DNA of 64,000 nt from Mesobacillus campisalis (GCF_000986785.1 NZ_LAYY01000001.1:372001-436000); one strand, 5' to 3'. Counted from the stretch's first letter, positions 34,743 through 44,428 are shown. Made by a program: numbers and translations. The notes: generated by a model not told the origin, from the letters alone.

Positions 34743-35313
34743 TTTTTCATCGCATCCTTTTATATATTTGGTTTTATGTTTAAAAGATTACAATGTAAAA
34801 AAGAGATTCTCTATAAACGTGTGAGGTTTCCTAACATAAAAAGAGCATAGGGACGGTTCTGCCGCTTCCAAGAACATATAAAAGAGAAATTGGAAAAAAT
34901 AAAGAAATATCTAGAGGACGCATTTGGGTTGAAATAAAGTCTTGGAATGAGCAAGAAAAACTTGATGAAAAGAAAAAAGAGCTTGAAAAATGGTACGGGA
35001 CATTAAATAGATGGATAAAGAAAAAGGTAGATCTGGTAGATAAAATAATAAATGGTCACAAGTACATTACTTATGTCATTCCTTCATTAAAGGAGTTAAT
35101 GAGCAAAGGGTACAAATTTATGTAAGGTTCAAGTCTTGTGTTAACGGGTGCGTCGATCCAGCAGGATTAACGGTTTTTTTTGTTGAATTCCTTATTAAAC
35201 AAACGGGGCAGGTTAGCTCAAGAAGATTTGATTAGTTTTATTTATGGGAATAATAGGAGAAGCGTGTTTATATATAGAAATACTTAACAGGTGACAAAAT
35301 TAAGGAGGATGGT
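34743..35313. other. Gap with half a REP-like repeat and an ORF remnant
   Basis: 34849-34870 carries one arm of the GGGACGGTTCT repeat, with no partner arm nearby. It runs straight into the coding remnant at 34871-35125. After it, 35187-35222 holds a partial copy of the TTATTCAACTAACGGGG element. GGAGG at 35304 is the ribosome binding site of the next gene. Confidence 0.5.
34871..35125 (+). pseudogene. C-terminal remnant of an unidentified gene
   Basis: An open frame without a plausible start ends at TAA 35123-35125. It reads about 80 lysine-rich residues (RGRIWVEIKSWNEQEK, ELEKWYGTLNRWIKKKV, YITYVIPSLKELMSKG). The composition is protein-like and partly coiled-coil. The 5' side is a repeat arm, so the gene was probably truncated there. 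Family not recognised. Confidence 0.55.
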
Positions 35314-35628
35314 ATGAGCAAATTTAGTTTATTTAACAAGTTTATGGTACAAGAAGGCGAAAAAGAAAAAATGGTTGATATTCTGTTGGAAGCGGCAGAA
35401 TCAATGAAGAACTTGGATGAATGTGAAATATATCTTGTGAATATTTCTGAGAATGAGCCAAGTTCTGTTTATGTTTATGAAGTGTGGACTAATGAAGATG
35501 CCCATCAAGCGTCTCTAAGTCTCGAAACTACCCAGACATTAATAAGTCGTGCGAAACCAATTATTACTGGTATGGAAAAAATCAGCACCTTCATAACAAA
35601 AGGTGGGAAGGGCATTTCATCTAATTAG
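35314..35628 (+). CDS. Antibiotic biosynthesis monooxygenase (ABM) domain protein
   Basis: A 104-residue protein with the ferredoxin-like ABM fold, as in YgiN/LsrG. Visible elements are FNKFMVQEGEKEKMVDILLE, CEIYLVNISENEPSSVYVYE, VWTNEDAHQASLS and the closing TGMEKIST. Members are cofactor-free quinol monooxygenases or heme-degrading relatives; the substrate is unknown. GGAGG lies 6 bases before the ATG. Monocistronic; a hairpin GGCTG/CAGCT with a T run at 35648-35676 terminates it. Confidence 0.85.
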   Translation: MSKFSLFNKFMVQEGEKEKMVDILLEAAESMKNLDECEIYLVNISENEPSSVYVYEVWTNEDAHQASLSLETTQTLISRAKPIITGMEKISTFITKGGKGISSN

Positions 35629-35744
35629 AATTAAACTCCATAAATCAGGACTGGCTGTCATTGTGGCAGCTTTTTTCTTATTCAAAGAAAAGATTGTGAA
35701 CAAATGTACTTAAACTAACGGGAGCTAATCTTCAATAAGGTTTT

Positions 35745-35776
35745 AAAACAAGGACCCTAACGGGGTCCTTGTTTTA
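35745..35776. terminator. Bidirectional terminator
   Basis: AAAACAAGGACCC-TAAC-GGGGTCCTTGTTTT has a stem of more than 12 bp with flanking A/T runs. It lies between the plus-strand ABM gene and the minus-strand amidase gene. Confidence 0.85.
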
Positions 35777-35904
35777 TGGTCATTTATTAAAGATATTATT
35801 TAACATAGCTTTTCACCAAAATGATGTGCTTTCATTAGTAAAACATGTTTTATTTTCTCAAGACTGCAAGGCTAGTGAGACAGCCCTCTTTTCTATGAAG
35901 GTTC

Positions 35905-37461
35905 CTATTTTAGTTCAGGCGCTTTTCGATGGTTCGTTCCTTCTTGATAAGCGTAGGCAAGTTTAATCAATGTTGGCTCGTCGAATTCTTTTCCTAGCAG
36001 CTCAAGCCCGACTGGAAGGCCGTTGTCACTGAAGCCAGCAGGAACCGAGATTGCAGGGAATCCTGAATAAGGACTTAAGCGATTAGCATTCCCTGCACCT
36101 TGGCTTTTGCCCACCTGTGCCGGTAAAGCATTCGAAGTTGGATAGAGTAGGGCATCAAGGTCATGTTCATTAAACGTTACCATTAAGCTTTCCCTTGACA
36201 TTTTAGGACGATTGGTAATAATGTCTTGGTATTCCTCATTATTTTCTAATGATTCTCTTTCATTTCGGGATTTTAATCCACTTTCCAGACTTGGGTGGAA
36301 TTTCCCGCTTTCGATAATATCTGATAACGTTCTTACCGGTGCATCAGGCCCAAGGCTAGCCAAATAATCATTTAACTGAAATTTAAATTCGTATCCGCTT
36401 AAGCTTGGATAAGAAAGAATTGCACTAAGATTAGGAACTGTTACCTCGAACACTTCTGCTCCAAGTGCTTCCATGTCCGCAATCACTTGATCCATCACTT
36501 TATTGACTTGAGGGTCATTCCCAAACAGGTCGCGAATAACCCCTATCCGGGCCTTCTTTAATCCATTTTTCTTAAGATAATGAGTATAGGTTTTGGGGAC
36601 TTTTCCGATACTGGCTTCAGTAACTGGATCTGCAGGGTCATAGCCAGCAATTGCATCGAGAACGACAGCCACATCTTCAACCGTGCGTCCCATCGGTCCG
36701 CCGACATCCTGTGATAGTGCAAGTGGAATGATTCCATCACGGCTGGCAAGTCCCATAGTAGGGCGAAGTCCAACCAAGTTATTAAAGGACGAAGGTATTC
36801 GGATGGACCCGCCAGTGTCTGTCCCTAATCCGACAGTGGCAAAGTTGGAAGCAACCGCTGCTGCCGTTCCACCGCTTGAACCGCCTGGATATCTGGTTAA
36901 GTCATAAGGATTAAAGGTTTGTCCGCCAAGGGAACTAATTGTTTGGAATCCAAAAGCAAATTCATGCAGGTTTGCTTTCCCTATGATGATTGCACCTTCA
37001 TCTCTTAATCTTTTTGTTTGATAGGCATCCTTTAGAGGGATGGAACCTTCAAGTGACAGGGATCCTGCAGTAGTTTGCATATCGTATGTATCATAGTTGT
37101 CTTTTAAAATAACCGGAATTCCATGCAAGGGACCGCGAACTTTTTCCGCTTTGCGCTCTTTATCTAGTTGTTTCGCTTCTTCTAATACATTTTCGTCAAC
37201 TGTAATGATAGAGTTAATGCTGTCATCATACTCCTCAATTCGATTGAGATACAATTTAACCAATTCCTCAGAGGTCAACACTCCCCTCTGCATAGCATGC
37301 TGCAAGTTAAATATCGTGGCTTCCTCAATTTCAACAGATAAAGCTCTTTCAGAGACGGGGCTCGCTAAATTAGAAACAGCACCTGCTGGAGCTGTGTAAG
37401 CCCCCAATGCCATTACTAGAGCAGTGAAGAAAACTATAAATTTGTTATACCATTTTCCCAT
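35905..37461 (-). CDS. Secreted amidase-signature family hydrolase
   Basis: A 518-residue amidase-signature protein with a signal peptide (YNKFIVFFTALVMALGAYTA, cleavage near AGA). The Ser-cisSer-Lys triad is visible: the Lys in GIPVILKDNYDT, the first Ser in GGSSGGTAAAVAS and the nucleophile Ser in GTDTGGSIRIPSS. It hydrolyses amide bonds; the closest common annotation is a secreted amidase or 6-aminohexanoate-cyclic-dimer-hydrolase-like enzyme, and the substrate is not known. Start: ATG 37461 with AAGGGGG 7 bases upstream, while the longer frame to 37503 lacks a site. Confidence 0.9.
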   Translation of the reverse strand: MGKWYNKFIVFFTALVMALGAYTAPAGAVSNLASPVSERALSVEIEEATIFNLQHAMQRGVLTSEELVKLYLNRIEEYDDSINSIITVDENVLEEAKQLDKERKAEKVRGPLHGIPVILKDNYDTYDMQTTAGSLSLEGSIPLKDAYQTKRLRDEGAIIIGKANLHEFAFGFQTISSLGGQTFNPYDLTRYPGGSSGGTAAAVASNFATVGLGTDTGGSIRIPSSFNNLVGLRPTMGLASRDGIIPLALSQDVGGPMGRTVEDVAVVLDAIAGYDPADPVTEASIGKVPKTYTHYLKKNGLKKARIGVIRDLFGNDPQVNKVMDQVIADMEALGAEVFEVTVPNLSAILSYPSLSGYEFKFQLNDYLASLGPDAPVRTLSDIIESGKFHPSLESGLKSRNERESLENNEEYQDIITNRPKMSRESLMVTFNEHDLDALLYPTSNALPAQVGKSQGAGNANRLSPYSGFPAISVPAGFSDNGLPVGLELLGKEFDEPTLIKLAYAYQEGTNHRKAPELK

Positions 37462-37942
37462 TTGAAACCCCCTTAACAATTCAGAATAATTAGAATATAT
37501 CAATCTATATTTATATTGTATATAAGAGGAAGGTAGTGTAATACTTGGTTATATAGGTAAAATTAACTATTTAGGAGGATTCATTTTATATCCATGTATA
37601 GTAATTGGTGCCTTTGAGGATACCGTGAAAAGATACAAATTTTATTTGGGTTATTAAGAACGTAGACTGTCCACCAAAAAAAGCTCAGAACCTAATGGCT
37701 CTGAGCTTCATTTGAGTATTCATGACCCAAACAGCCAAAGCATATGATACAGGTATACCAGTAAATCAACGCTGTCAACAACCTGCCTAGCCAAACTGTT
37801 TTCGAGAACGTTGATTCCTGATTCGTCAACAGGAAAACAGGATATAAAGCCCCAATTTTAGCTCGGTGTTCCTTCGCACTGCCTTATTCCCATGTCTTTT
37901 TTGCTTTAAGGATATGAATTTATTAAAGAAGGGGATAACCAA
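37462..37942. other. Gap with a terminator-like hairpin
   Basis: AAGCTCAGAACC / GGCTCTGAGCTT at 37679-37710 has an A run on its left, so it acts as a terminator on the minus strand, although no minus-strand gene is upstream in the gap. AAAGAAGGGGATAACC before 37943 contains the ribosome binding site of the next gene. No other feature was recognised. Confidence 0.5.
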
Positions 37943-38602
37943 ATGAATTCAAACAAAAACGCTCCAATAACATCCTTGAGGCTCATTCGTTGGTCAGGTT
38001 TGGCAGCTATGGTAGCAGGGTTTCTTTTTATAGCCATTCAGCCCATTCATCCACCTGAAAATCTTTCGTCAGTCACCTCTGGCGAATGGGCACTGATCCA
38101 CTATTTGTCCCTAGCCATGGCCATTTTGGCCTTAGTCGGCATTACGGGGATCTATGCAATTCAATTGAATCAGGCTGGCTGGCTTGGCCTGGTTGGGTTT
38201 CTCATGTTCAGCCTTTTTTGGATTGCCACGATTGCCTTTACATTTGCAGAAGCCTTTATTCTGCCGCTGTTGGCAGCCGACGCACCGAAGTTTGTGGAGG
38301 GGTACCTCGGGATCTTCAGTGGCTCCTCCAGCGGGATGGATCTCAGAACCTTGCCAACTATTGTACATCTTGGAGGTTTGTTATATATACTTGGCGGTCT
38401 GCTTTTTGGTATTTCAACTCTCCGTGCCGGTATCCTGCCTCGCTGGGCGGCAGGTGTGCTTGCATTTGGAGCAGTGGCTACCCTTAGCTCCCCGCTGCTG
38501 CCGCATCCGCTCGACCGGATATTAGCGGTTCCCATGGGAATAGGTCTGATTTGGCTGGGATTTTCATTATTCACTCGGCAGGCGGATGAAAAACGGAAGT
38601 AG
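37943..38602 (+). CDS. Membrane protein of unknown function, six helices
   Basis: A 219-residue integral membrane protein with about six transmembrane helices (LAAMVAGFLFIAIQPI, LSLAMAILALVGITGIYAI, LGLVGFLMFSLFWIATIAF, VHLGGLLYILGGLLFGIST, WAAGVLAFGAVATL, ILAVPMGIGLIWLGFSLF). Similar four-to-six helix proteins are common in Bacillus and often sit beside regulators; no function is known. AAGGGG lies 7-8 bases before the ATG. Monocistronic. Confidence 0.78.
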   Translation: MNSNKNAPITSLRLIRWSGLAAMVAGFLFIAIQPIHPPENLSSVTSGEWALIHYLSLAMAILALVGITGIYAIQLNQAGWLGLVGFLMFSLFWIATIAFTFAEAFILPLLAADAPKFVEGYLGIFSGSSSGMDLRTLPTIVHLGGLLYILGGLLFGISTLRAGILPRWAAGVLAFGAVATLSSPLLPHPLDRILAVPMGIGLIWLGFSLFTRQADEKRK

Positions 38603-38607
38603 AGCAC

Positions 38608-38730
38608 GGGGACGGTTCGTCTGCCTCACAATCAAACAGTTAGCAATCATTACCGCTTGAAACAGAATAACTCAAAAAGCCTAATCCAACAGCGGATTAG
38701 GCTTAATGAGGCAAGAGAACCGTCCCCATG
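38608..38730. repeat. REP-like inverted repeat enclosing the hutH terminator
   Basis: Arms GGGGACGGTTC...TGCCTCA (38612-38630) and TGAGGCAAGAGAACCGTCCCC in two parts (38707-38728) are separated by about 77 bases. Inside is a separate terminator hairpin, AAGCCTAATCC-AACAGC-GGATTAGGCTT (38677-38704), with a T run on the minus strand, placed to end the hut operon. Confidence 0.75.
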
Positions 38731-38760
38731 CATCACTGGCTGAGGGACAGGCATTATGTT

Positions 38761-40275
38761 TTATACTCCTTCTCGCAGAATAAATTGGGCCAGCTCTTCC
38801 ATTTGTTCGGAAATGGCACGATCGCTCTCCAATGGCGGGCAAATATCCCGGATTTTCTCGAGGTATTCCCTTGTTGCCGGTGCCAATTCTTTTTCTGCTC
38901 CTTCCAGGTAAATTGCCTGTGAAGCACAAATCATTTCTACGGCAATGACCCTGGCTGAATTGTGGATGATTTCCCTTGCCTGCCGTGAGGCGATGGTTCC
39001 CATGCTGACATGGTCCTCCTGGTTTGCCGAAGTCGGAATGGAATCGACACTGGCAGGATGGGCAAGGACCTTGTTTTCGGAAACAAGGGATGCAGCAGCA
39101 TACTGAGCCACCATCAGCCCGCATTCCAGTCCTGGATCAGTAGCAAGGAATGGCGATAATCCACTTAATTGCGGATTGACGAGTCTTTCTGTCCTCCGTT
39201 CGGATATATTGGCCCATTCCGCAGCTGCCACTTTTAAAAAGTCCATCGACAAGGCAATAGGCTGACCGTGGAAATGCCCTCCGGAGACGATTTCCCCGCT
39301 TTCCAGTACGATTGGATTGTCAGTAGCTGAATTCATTTCCACTTTCAGCCTTTCGTCGACATAATTGAATGCTTGCCAAGATGCACCATGAACCTGAGGA
39401 ATACAGCGGATGGAATAAGCATCCTGGATGCGGATTTCTCCTTGGCGGGTGATCCGCCGGCTTCCTTCCAGCCATTTCCTCATTCTCGAAGCGACAAATT
39501 CCAGTTCCGGATGCGGCCGAACGGCTAACAGCTCGCTGTCAAAGGCGGAAATCACTCCATTTAGCGCTTCCATAGTCAGGCATGCCGCCATATCAGCTGC
39601 CATTCCGACCCGTTCTGCTTCATTAAGGGCCAGCACTCCGACTCCGGACATCGCCTGTGTTCCATTGATTAAGGCCAAGCCTTCCTTTGCTTCCAAAGCC
39701 ACAGGCTTCAGCCCTGCCCGTTTCAACGCTTCAGCGCCAGGCAGAATCTCTCCCTTGTATTCTGCCTTTCCTTCGCCTACCAGGACAATCGCGACGTGTG
39801 AAAGCGGTGCCAAATCACCGCTTGCTCCAACTGACCCTTTGCATGGAACAACCGGGTGAACACCTTCATTGATCATATCGACGAGCAGCTGCAGTGTTTC
39901 TTCTCTTATTCCCGAGAAACCCTTTGCCAGTGAATTAGCCCTTAGTGTCATCATTGCCCTTACGACCGGGACTGGAAGAGGCTCGCCGACACCGACAGCA
40001 TCTGCACGCAATAAATTCAGCTGTAATTTTGCAATATCGTCTTTTGCAATTTCAATATCACTTAGCTTTCCAAAGCCAGTGTTGACACCATAGACAATTT
40101 TCCCGTCATTTATTTGTTTCTCCACCCGGTTGCGGCTTGCACGAACCCGTAAGAGGTTCTCTTCCGGAACGGCCACTCTTCCTTTGCCATAGACGACACT
40201 TTCCACTTTATGCCGATCTAGTGTAAACCCATCCAATTCTACCAATTTTAACTCTACCAAATCCAGGTTGCTCAT
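38761..40275 (-). CDS. hutH: Histidine ammonia-lyase
   Basis: A 504-residue aromatic-amino-acid lyase that converts L-histidine to trans-urocanate and ammonia, the first step of histidine breakdown. The MIO-forming Ala-Ser-Gly triad lies in KGSVGASGDLAPLSH near residue 143. VYGVNTGFGKLSD near 60 and the active-site helices (SANQEDHVSMG) are present. Length is normal. It is the last gene of the hut operon, 50 bases after the transporter gene, whereas hutH leads the operon in B. subtilis. Expected to be induced by histidine through the divergent sigma-54 activator. Confidence 0.97.
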   Translation of the reverse strand: MSNLDLVELKLVELDGFTLDRHKVESVVYGKGRVAVPEENLLRVRASRNRVEKQINDGKIVYGVNTGFGKLSDIEIAKDDIAKLQLNLLRADAVGVGEPLPVPVVRAMMTLRANSLAKGFSGIREETLQLLVDMINEGVHPVVPCKGSVGASGDLAPLSHVAIVLVGEGKAEYKGEILPGAEALKRAGLKPVALEAKEGLALINGTQAMSGVGVLALNEAERVGMAADMAACLTMEALNGVISAFDSELLAVRPHPELEFVASRMRKWLEGSRRITRQGEIRIQDAYSIRCIPQVHGASWQAFNYVDERLKVEMNSATDNPIVLESGEIVSGGHFHGQPIALSMDFLKVAAAEWANISERRTERLVNPQLSGLSPFLATDPGLECGLMVAQYAAASLVSENKVLAHPASVDSIPTSANQEDHVSMGTIASRQAREIIHNSARVIAVEMICASQAIYLEGAEKELAPATREYLEKIRDICPPLESDRAISEQMEELAQFILREGV

Positions 40276-40324
40276 TTATTGCCATCTCCCTTTATCGTCA
40301 TGTGGAAATATTCTGTCTAATCCA

Positions 40325-41641
40325 TTATAAAACCATTGCCGCCATTACTCCAAACACAAATAGAGGAATATTATAGTGAATGAAAGTCGGTACACAAGTA
40401 TCCCAAATATGGTCATGCTTACCATCGGCATTTAAACCTGCTGTCGGTCCGAGAGTACTATCGGAAGCAGGCGATCCAGCATCCCCCAGGGCACCTGCCG
40501 TTCCAAGCAATGCCACAGTTGCAAGAGGACTAAAGCCGATCAACATACATAAAGGGACGAACACAGCTGCCAGGATGGGAACAGTTCCAAAGGATGTCCC
40601 AATTCCCATTGTCACTAAAAGGCCGATGAGCAATAATAAAATGGCTGTAAATAGCTTGCTGTCTCCGACAATCGAGTTGACTGCTTCCACTAATTCATTG
40701 ATCGCACCCGTTTCTTTAAGGACTGTTGCATAGCCTGAAGCGATTAGCATAACAAAAGCAATCGCGCCCATCAGTTTGACACCATCCTGAACAACTAGCT
40801 CGCCCTCAGCCAACGTTACAATCCTGCCAATGAACATGATCAGAATTCCGGCCAGCGCTCCTAATACCATCGAACCGAGCAGAAGCTGAGTGGCCAGTGC
40901 AGCAACAACTGCTCCCAAGGTAATAAAATCTCTTGCCTGCAGCTTTCTTACAGCCGCTTCACTGGCAGCGCTCACTTCAGCAAGAACCTCAGTATGAATG
41001 GTTTCATACTCCCTTGTTTTACGATAAGTGAAAAAGACGGCAATAAACAAGCCGACGAACATCCCTACTGCCGGAAGCATCATCGCTAATGGAATTTGTG
41101 ACTGGGCAATGGGCATCCCATTCGCTTTCATTTCCGAAGCAATAATCCCGTGAAAAATGAGTCCGTATCCAGCCGGGATAACAATATACGGCATTTTCAG
41201 CCCGAAAGTAAGAGCACAGGCCACAGCTCTTCGATCCAGTTTCAAATAGTTAAAGAAGAGCAAAAGAGGCGGAATCAGAATGGGGATAAAGGCAATATGG
41301 ACAGGAATTAATGTGCCTGAAAGACATGTAAGTCCGGCAATCAACAGCAATAATACAAATTTGCTTTGTTTTTTCATTGCAAGTAATTTTTCGATTAATA
41401 TGTTCGCGATTCCCGAGTAGGCAATCATTGCCGCAAAAATACCAAGTAAAATATAGCTTAGAGCCGTTTCCGACTGTCCTCCCATCCCGCCAATGAAAGT
41501 GGAAATGGTTTCTGGCAGCGATAATTTTGCGGTTATTCCAGCAATAATGGCAGCAAAAAGCAAAGCAAAAATGACATGTACTCTCAGAAGACTTAAGACC
41601 GTTAATACAATAACAGATATTAGTACAGGATTATCTAACAT
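40325..41641 (-). CDS. Na+/H+ antiporter-family (YuiF-like) transporter, probable histidine/urocanate carrier
   Basis: A 438-residue membrane protein with about 11-12 helices of the Na+/H+ antiporter family related to B. subtilis YuiF (N-terminal LDNPVLISVIVLTVLSLLRV; signature GTSFGTVPILAAVFVPL; GTAGALGDAGSPASDSTLGP). Its position inside the hut operon suggests it imports histidine or a hut intermediate, replacing HutM. The ATG at 41641 is preferred because GAGGGGG lies 6 bases before it; the frame is open 13 codons further. A strong hairpin lies just upstream. Confidence 0.82.
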   Translation of the reverse strand: MLDNPVLISVIVLTVLSLLRVHVIFALLFAAIIAGITAKLSLPETISTFIGGMGGQSETALSYILLGIFAAMIAYSGIANILIEKLLAMKKQSKFVLLLLIAGLTCLSGTLIPVHIAFIPILIPPLLLFFNYLKLDRRAVACALTFGLKMPYIVIPAGYGLIFHGIIASEMKANGMPIAQSQIPLAMMLPAVGMFVGLFIAVFFTYRKTREYETIHTEVLAEVSAASEAAVRKLQARDFITLGAVVAALATQLLLGSMVLGALAGILIMFIGRIVTLAEGELVVQDGVKLMGAIAFVMLIASGYATVLKETGAINELVEAVNSIVGDSKLFTAILLLLIGLLVTMGIGTSFGTVPILAAVFVPLCMLIGFSPLATVALLGTAGALGDAGSPASDSTLGPTAGLNADGKHDHIWDTCVPTFIHYNIPLFVFGVMAAMVL

Positions 41642-41685
41642 ATAGGCCCCCCTCATGATTCGAACAAATTGATTTTGCATCTGGC

Positions 41686-41714
41686 TGCCGCCATCCCCGG
41701 CATGGATGGCGGCA
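41686..41714 (-). promoter_or_regulatory. Intercistronic hairpin before the transporter gene
   Basis: TGCCGCCATCC-N7-GGATGGCGGCA is a perfect 11-bp stem without a T run, 45 bases before the transporter start. It may set mRNA stability or partial attenuation inside the hut operon. Confidence 0.55.
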
Positions 41715-41811
41715 ATAAACTTTGTTTCATTGTTTACATGTGATCAGAGGTATTTTGGACTTCGGGCGAGTTACTTTGCTTTGTATATCCCCTGCCGCTC
41801 CTTGTCTTTAG

Positions 41812-42981
41812 TCATAATCCTTTATGATTGATGTACCATTGTTCAATAAGGGCAGCAGTAAGTCTCCCTGTGTTGACCAGGTTTTCAATGCTGATGCACT
41901 CTCTGAAGGTATGGATATTCCGGAATCCCAGCCCAAGCGTCAGGCAGGTCAGCCCATTTTCATTTAATACGTTCGTGTCTGCCCCTCCCAGTGTCTCAGT
42001 TAAATATGGGTTCACTTTAATGTTGCGGGCGGCTGCTTCTGCTGTTTTCGTCAAAACATCTTCCTTGGCGATTTCAAAGCCAAGATATTTTTTCTCGACG
42101 CTCACATTCACTTTTCCGCCGTTCTTCTCGGCAGTCTGCTGCATCACTTCTTCCATATGCTTTAGCTGCCTGTCGAGTTTTTCTTTAGAAAAGCTGCGTA
42201 CTTCCCCGCGAATGGTAACGCTTCCAGTAATGATCGATGTAAGCTCTCCACCATTAATAATCCCAATATTGGCGATTGTCTCCTTGTCAATTTCGCCAAG
42301 CCTCATTTTGGACAAGCCTTCAGCCGCCAGCAGAATTGCGTTATTGCCCTCTTCAGCATTAAGGGCAATATGTGCAGCGTTGCCCTGGACTTCAATCAGG
42401 ATCCGGCTGCTGTAAGGGCCCTTAAGGATGATCTGGCCGACATCTCCGCTGCTGTCAAATATATAGCCCATTTTGCTTTTGGCCTTGCTGTAGTCCATAT
42501 GAACGGCCCCAACTAGCCCTTTTTGTTCGTTGACGGTCAGGATCAATTCAATGGGGCCATGCGGGACTCCGCTCTCGATGATGGCCTGGATCGCTTCCAG
42601 GTAAGCCGCCAATGCCGCCCGGTCATCAGCGCCTAAAATCGTTGTTCCATCAGAATGAATGACACCATCTTTAATAACTGGCTTTAATCCTTCCGTCGGC
42701 AGCACCGTATCCATATGTGTCGAGAAAAATAACGGCGGGACAGAGGAATCAGTTCCTTCACGCCAGGCAATCAAATTTCCGACCTCTCCGTCAAATTGGT
42801 TATGAGCTTCATCAAATTTAAGGGAAAAGCCGAGCTTTGGAAGCACTTCTTTTAAATAATCGGCAACCAGTTGTTCTTTTGTGCTCGGGCCGTTAATTTT
42901 CGCCAATTCTAAAAATAACTCCTGCAAACGTTCAGCTTTTACATATTCGGCAGCAGTGGATAGCTGGTTTGTTTTCAACAT
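41812..42981 (-). CDS. M20-family zinc peptidase (PepT/YqjE-like)
   Basis: A 389-residue di-zinc exopeptidase. Motifs are FFSTHMDTVLP (zinc His and Asp), TTILGADDRAALAAY (bridging Asp), ILTVNEQKGLVGA (catalytic Glu region) and GGADTNVLN (zinc/dimerisation loop). It resembles tripeptidase-T-like proteins. Within the hut operon it could release histidine from dipeptides such as carnosine-like or His-X peptides, or act as an N-formimino/formyl-glutamate-like deacylase in place of HutG; both are inference. GGAGG is found 8 bases before the ATG, and it follows hutI by 25 bases. Confidence 0.85.
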   Translation of the reverse strand: MLKTNQLSTAAEYVKAERLQELFLELAKINGPSTKEQLVADYLKEVLPKLGFSLKFDEAHNQFDGEVGNLIAWREGTDSSVPPLFFSTHMDTVLPTEGLKPVIKDGVIHSDGTTILGADDRAALAAYLEAIQAIIESGVPHGPIELILTVNEQKGLVGAVHMDYSKAKSKMGYIFDSSGDVGQIILKGPYSSRILIEVQGNAAHIALNAEEGNNAILLAAEGLSKMRLGEIDKETIANIGIINGGELTSIITGSVTIRGEVRSFSKEKLDRQLKHMEEVMQQTAEKNGGKVNVSVEKKYLGFEIAKEDVLTKTAEAAARNIKVNPYLTETLGGADTNVLNENGLTCLTLGLGFRNIHTFRECISIENLVNTGRLTAALIEQWYINHKGL

Positions 42982-43006
42982 AAAAACCTCCTGTCAATCT
43001 ATGAAC

Positions 43007-44257
43007 CTAGCGGCGGACGACAACTTTTCCATTTTTAATTACTGAATCTACTATATTCGTCCCAAGCTCGTAAGCGATATGCTTATAGGTAGGGACGTCC
43101 CAAATTTGCAGATCGGCAATTTTCCCTTCCTGAAGCACTCCCCTGTCCTCAAGGCCAAGCGCTTTTGCCCCGCCATAAGTGGCTGCCTTGATTGCTTCCT
43201 CAACCGAGAATTGATACAGTCTGCAGGCAAGATTGATGACAAACTGCATTGAACCTGTATAGCATGCCGGACAAAGATCGGTTGCCAGCGCAATTTGCAT
43301 GCCCATATCCAGCATCTTCCTAGCATCAAAAGGCCAATTATGCCCGACGGCGAAGTCGAGTGCCGGCATTAAAACCCCCGTTACTTGGGCTTTAGCAAGC
43401 TTTTCCATTACTTCTTCAGGAGTGTAATTCAAATGGTCAACAGAGACCATTTTCAGTTCTGCCGCCAAGTCCGAGCCTCCTATATAGGAATAGGCATCTG
43501 CATGAATTTTCGGCTTCATTCCATGCTGAATTCCTGCTTTCAGAATCAATTCCGATTCTTCAGCGGTAAAATAGCCCTCATCACACCAAACATCACAAAA
43601 TTCCGCAAGTCCCTGTTCCCCTACTCTGGGAATCATTTCATTGATGATGACATTGAGGTACTCACTTTTTGTCATATTTTCCGGAAAGCCGTGTGCTCCT
43701 AAAAATGTATTATAAACATCTAGTGGTGTTTCCTCACCAAGCCTTCTGCTTACTTCGAGGATCTTGATTTCGCTTTCTGTCGTCAGCCCGTACCCGCTCT
43801 TGCTTTCAACAGTTGTAATCCCGTATTCAAGCATCGTCAGCAGGCGCTTTTTTGACTGTTCAAACAGCTTTTCCTGCGGGGTGTTACGCGTCAATTCAAC
43901 TGTGCGGTTAGGCCCGGTGACGATGCCTAGCTTTTTCAGCCTTTCCTTGCTGTTTCCTGCGACCTTCGCTGCATATTCCTCAACACGTGTCCCATAAAAG
44001 ACGAGATGAGTGTGGGAGTCAATGAAGCCAGGAGCGACGACTTTTCCGTCGGCATCAATTATAGTTGTTTGCTCTATGTCAAAATTATGTTTAACATCCT
44101 CTTCTGAGCCAATTCCGGCAATTTTGCCGTCCTTGATGGCAATCCAGGCATTCTTAAGCACTCCAATTTCATCCATGCCTTCGCCTTTGCACGTGACTAT
44201 CTCCTCGGCATTGGTAATCAATAAATCAATTTTCGTCTTTAATTTCGTTTCAGTCAT
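43007..44257 (-). CDS. hutI: Imidazolonepropionase
   Basis: A 416-residue amidohydrolase-fold enzyme that opens 4-imidazolone-5-propanoate to N-formimino-L-glutamate, the third step of histidine breakdown. The metal site begins with GFIDSHTHLVFYGTR. The substrate-loop YGLTTESE, HADAYSYIGG (zinc His) and ALATDLCPAC (metal Asp) are seen. Normal length. It follows hutU after 171 bases containing a hairpin, and precedes the M20 peptidase. Confidence 0.97.
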   Translation of the reverse strand: MTETKLKTKIDLLITNAEEIVTCKGEGMDEIGVLKNAWIAIKDGKIAGIGSEEDVKHNFDIEQTTIIDADGKVVAPGFIDSHTHLVFYGTRVEEYAAKVAGNSKERLKKLGIVTGPNRTVELTRNTPQEKLFEQSKKRLLTMLEYGITTVESKSGYGLTTESEIKILEVSRRLGEETPLDVYNTFLGAHGFPENMTKSEYLNVIINEMIPRVGEQGLAEFCDVWCDEGYFTAEESELILKAGIQHGMKPKIHADAYSYIGGSDLAAELKMVSVDHLNYTPEEVMEKLAKAQVTGVLMPALDFAVGHNWPFDARKMLDMGMQIALATDLCPACYTGSMQFVINLACRLYQFSVEEAIKAATYGGAKALGLEDRGVLQEGKIADLQIWDVPTYKHIAYELGTNIVDSVIKNGKVVVRR

Positions 44258-44383
44258 TTTGCTATGCCTCCATTCAAAAAACCCGCATTTCTATGATGCC
44301 AGACTATTGGATTGCGAGCGCCAGTGGTGTGATGATCAAAAGCGTCAGCACAGTCCGACAGAACCAGATTGTTTATTCATAAT

Positions 44384-44418
44384 ATGGCAGAGACCGTCTG
44401 CCTCACGGATCTCTGCCA
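44384..44418 (-). promoter_or_regulatory. Intercistronic hairpin between hutU and hutI
   Basis: GGCAGAGA and TCTCTGCC form an 8- to 10-bp stem directly after the hutU stop, without a T run on the minus strand. It could stabilise the hutU message or cause partial termination. Confidence 0.5.
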
Positions 44419-44428
44419 ATGATGAAAA

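Noticed and set aside
36683-39872. Several 60- to 145-codon frames opposite the amidase, membrane-protein and hutH genes
   Set aside because: Antisense shadows of genes with conserved catalytic motifs.
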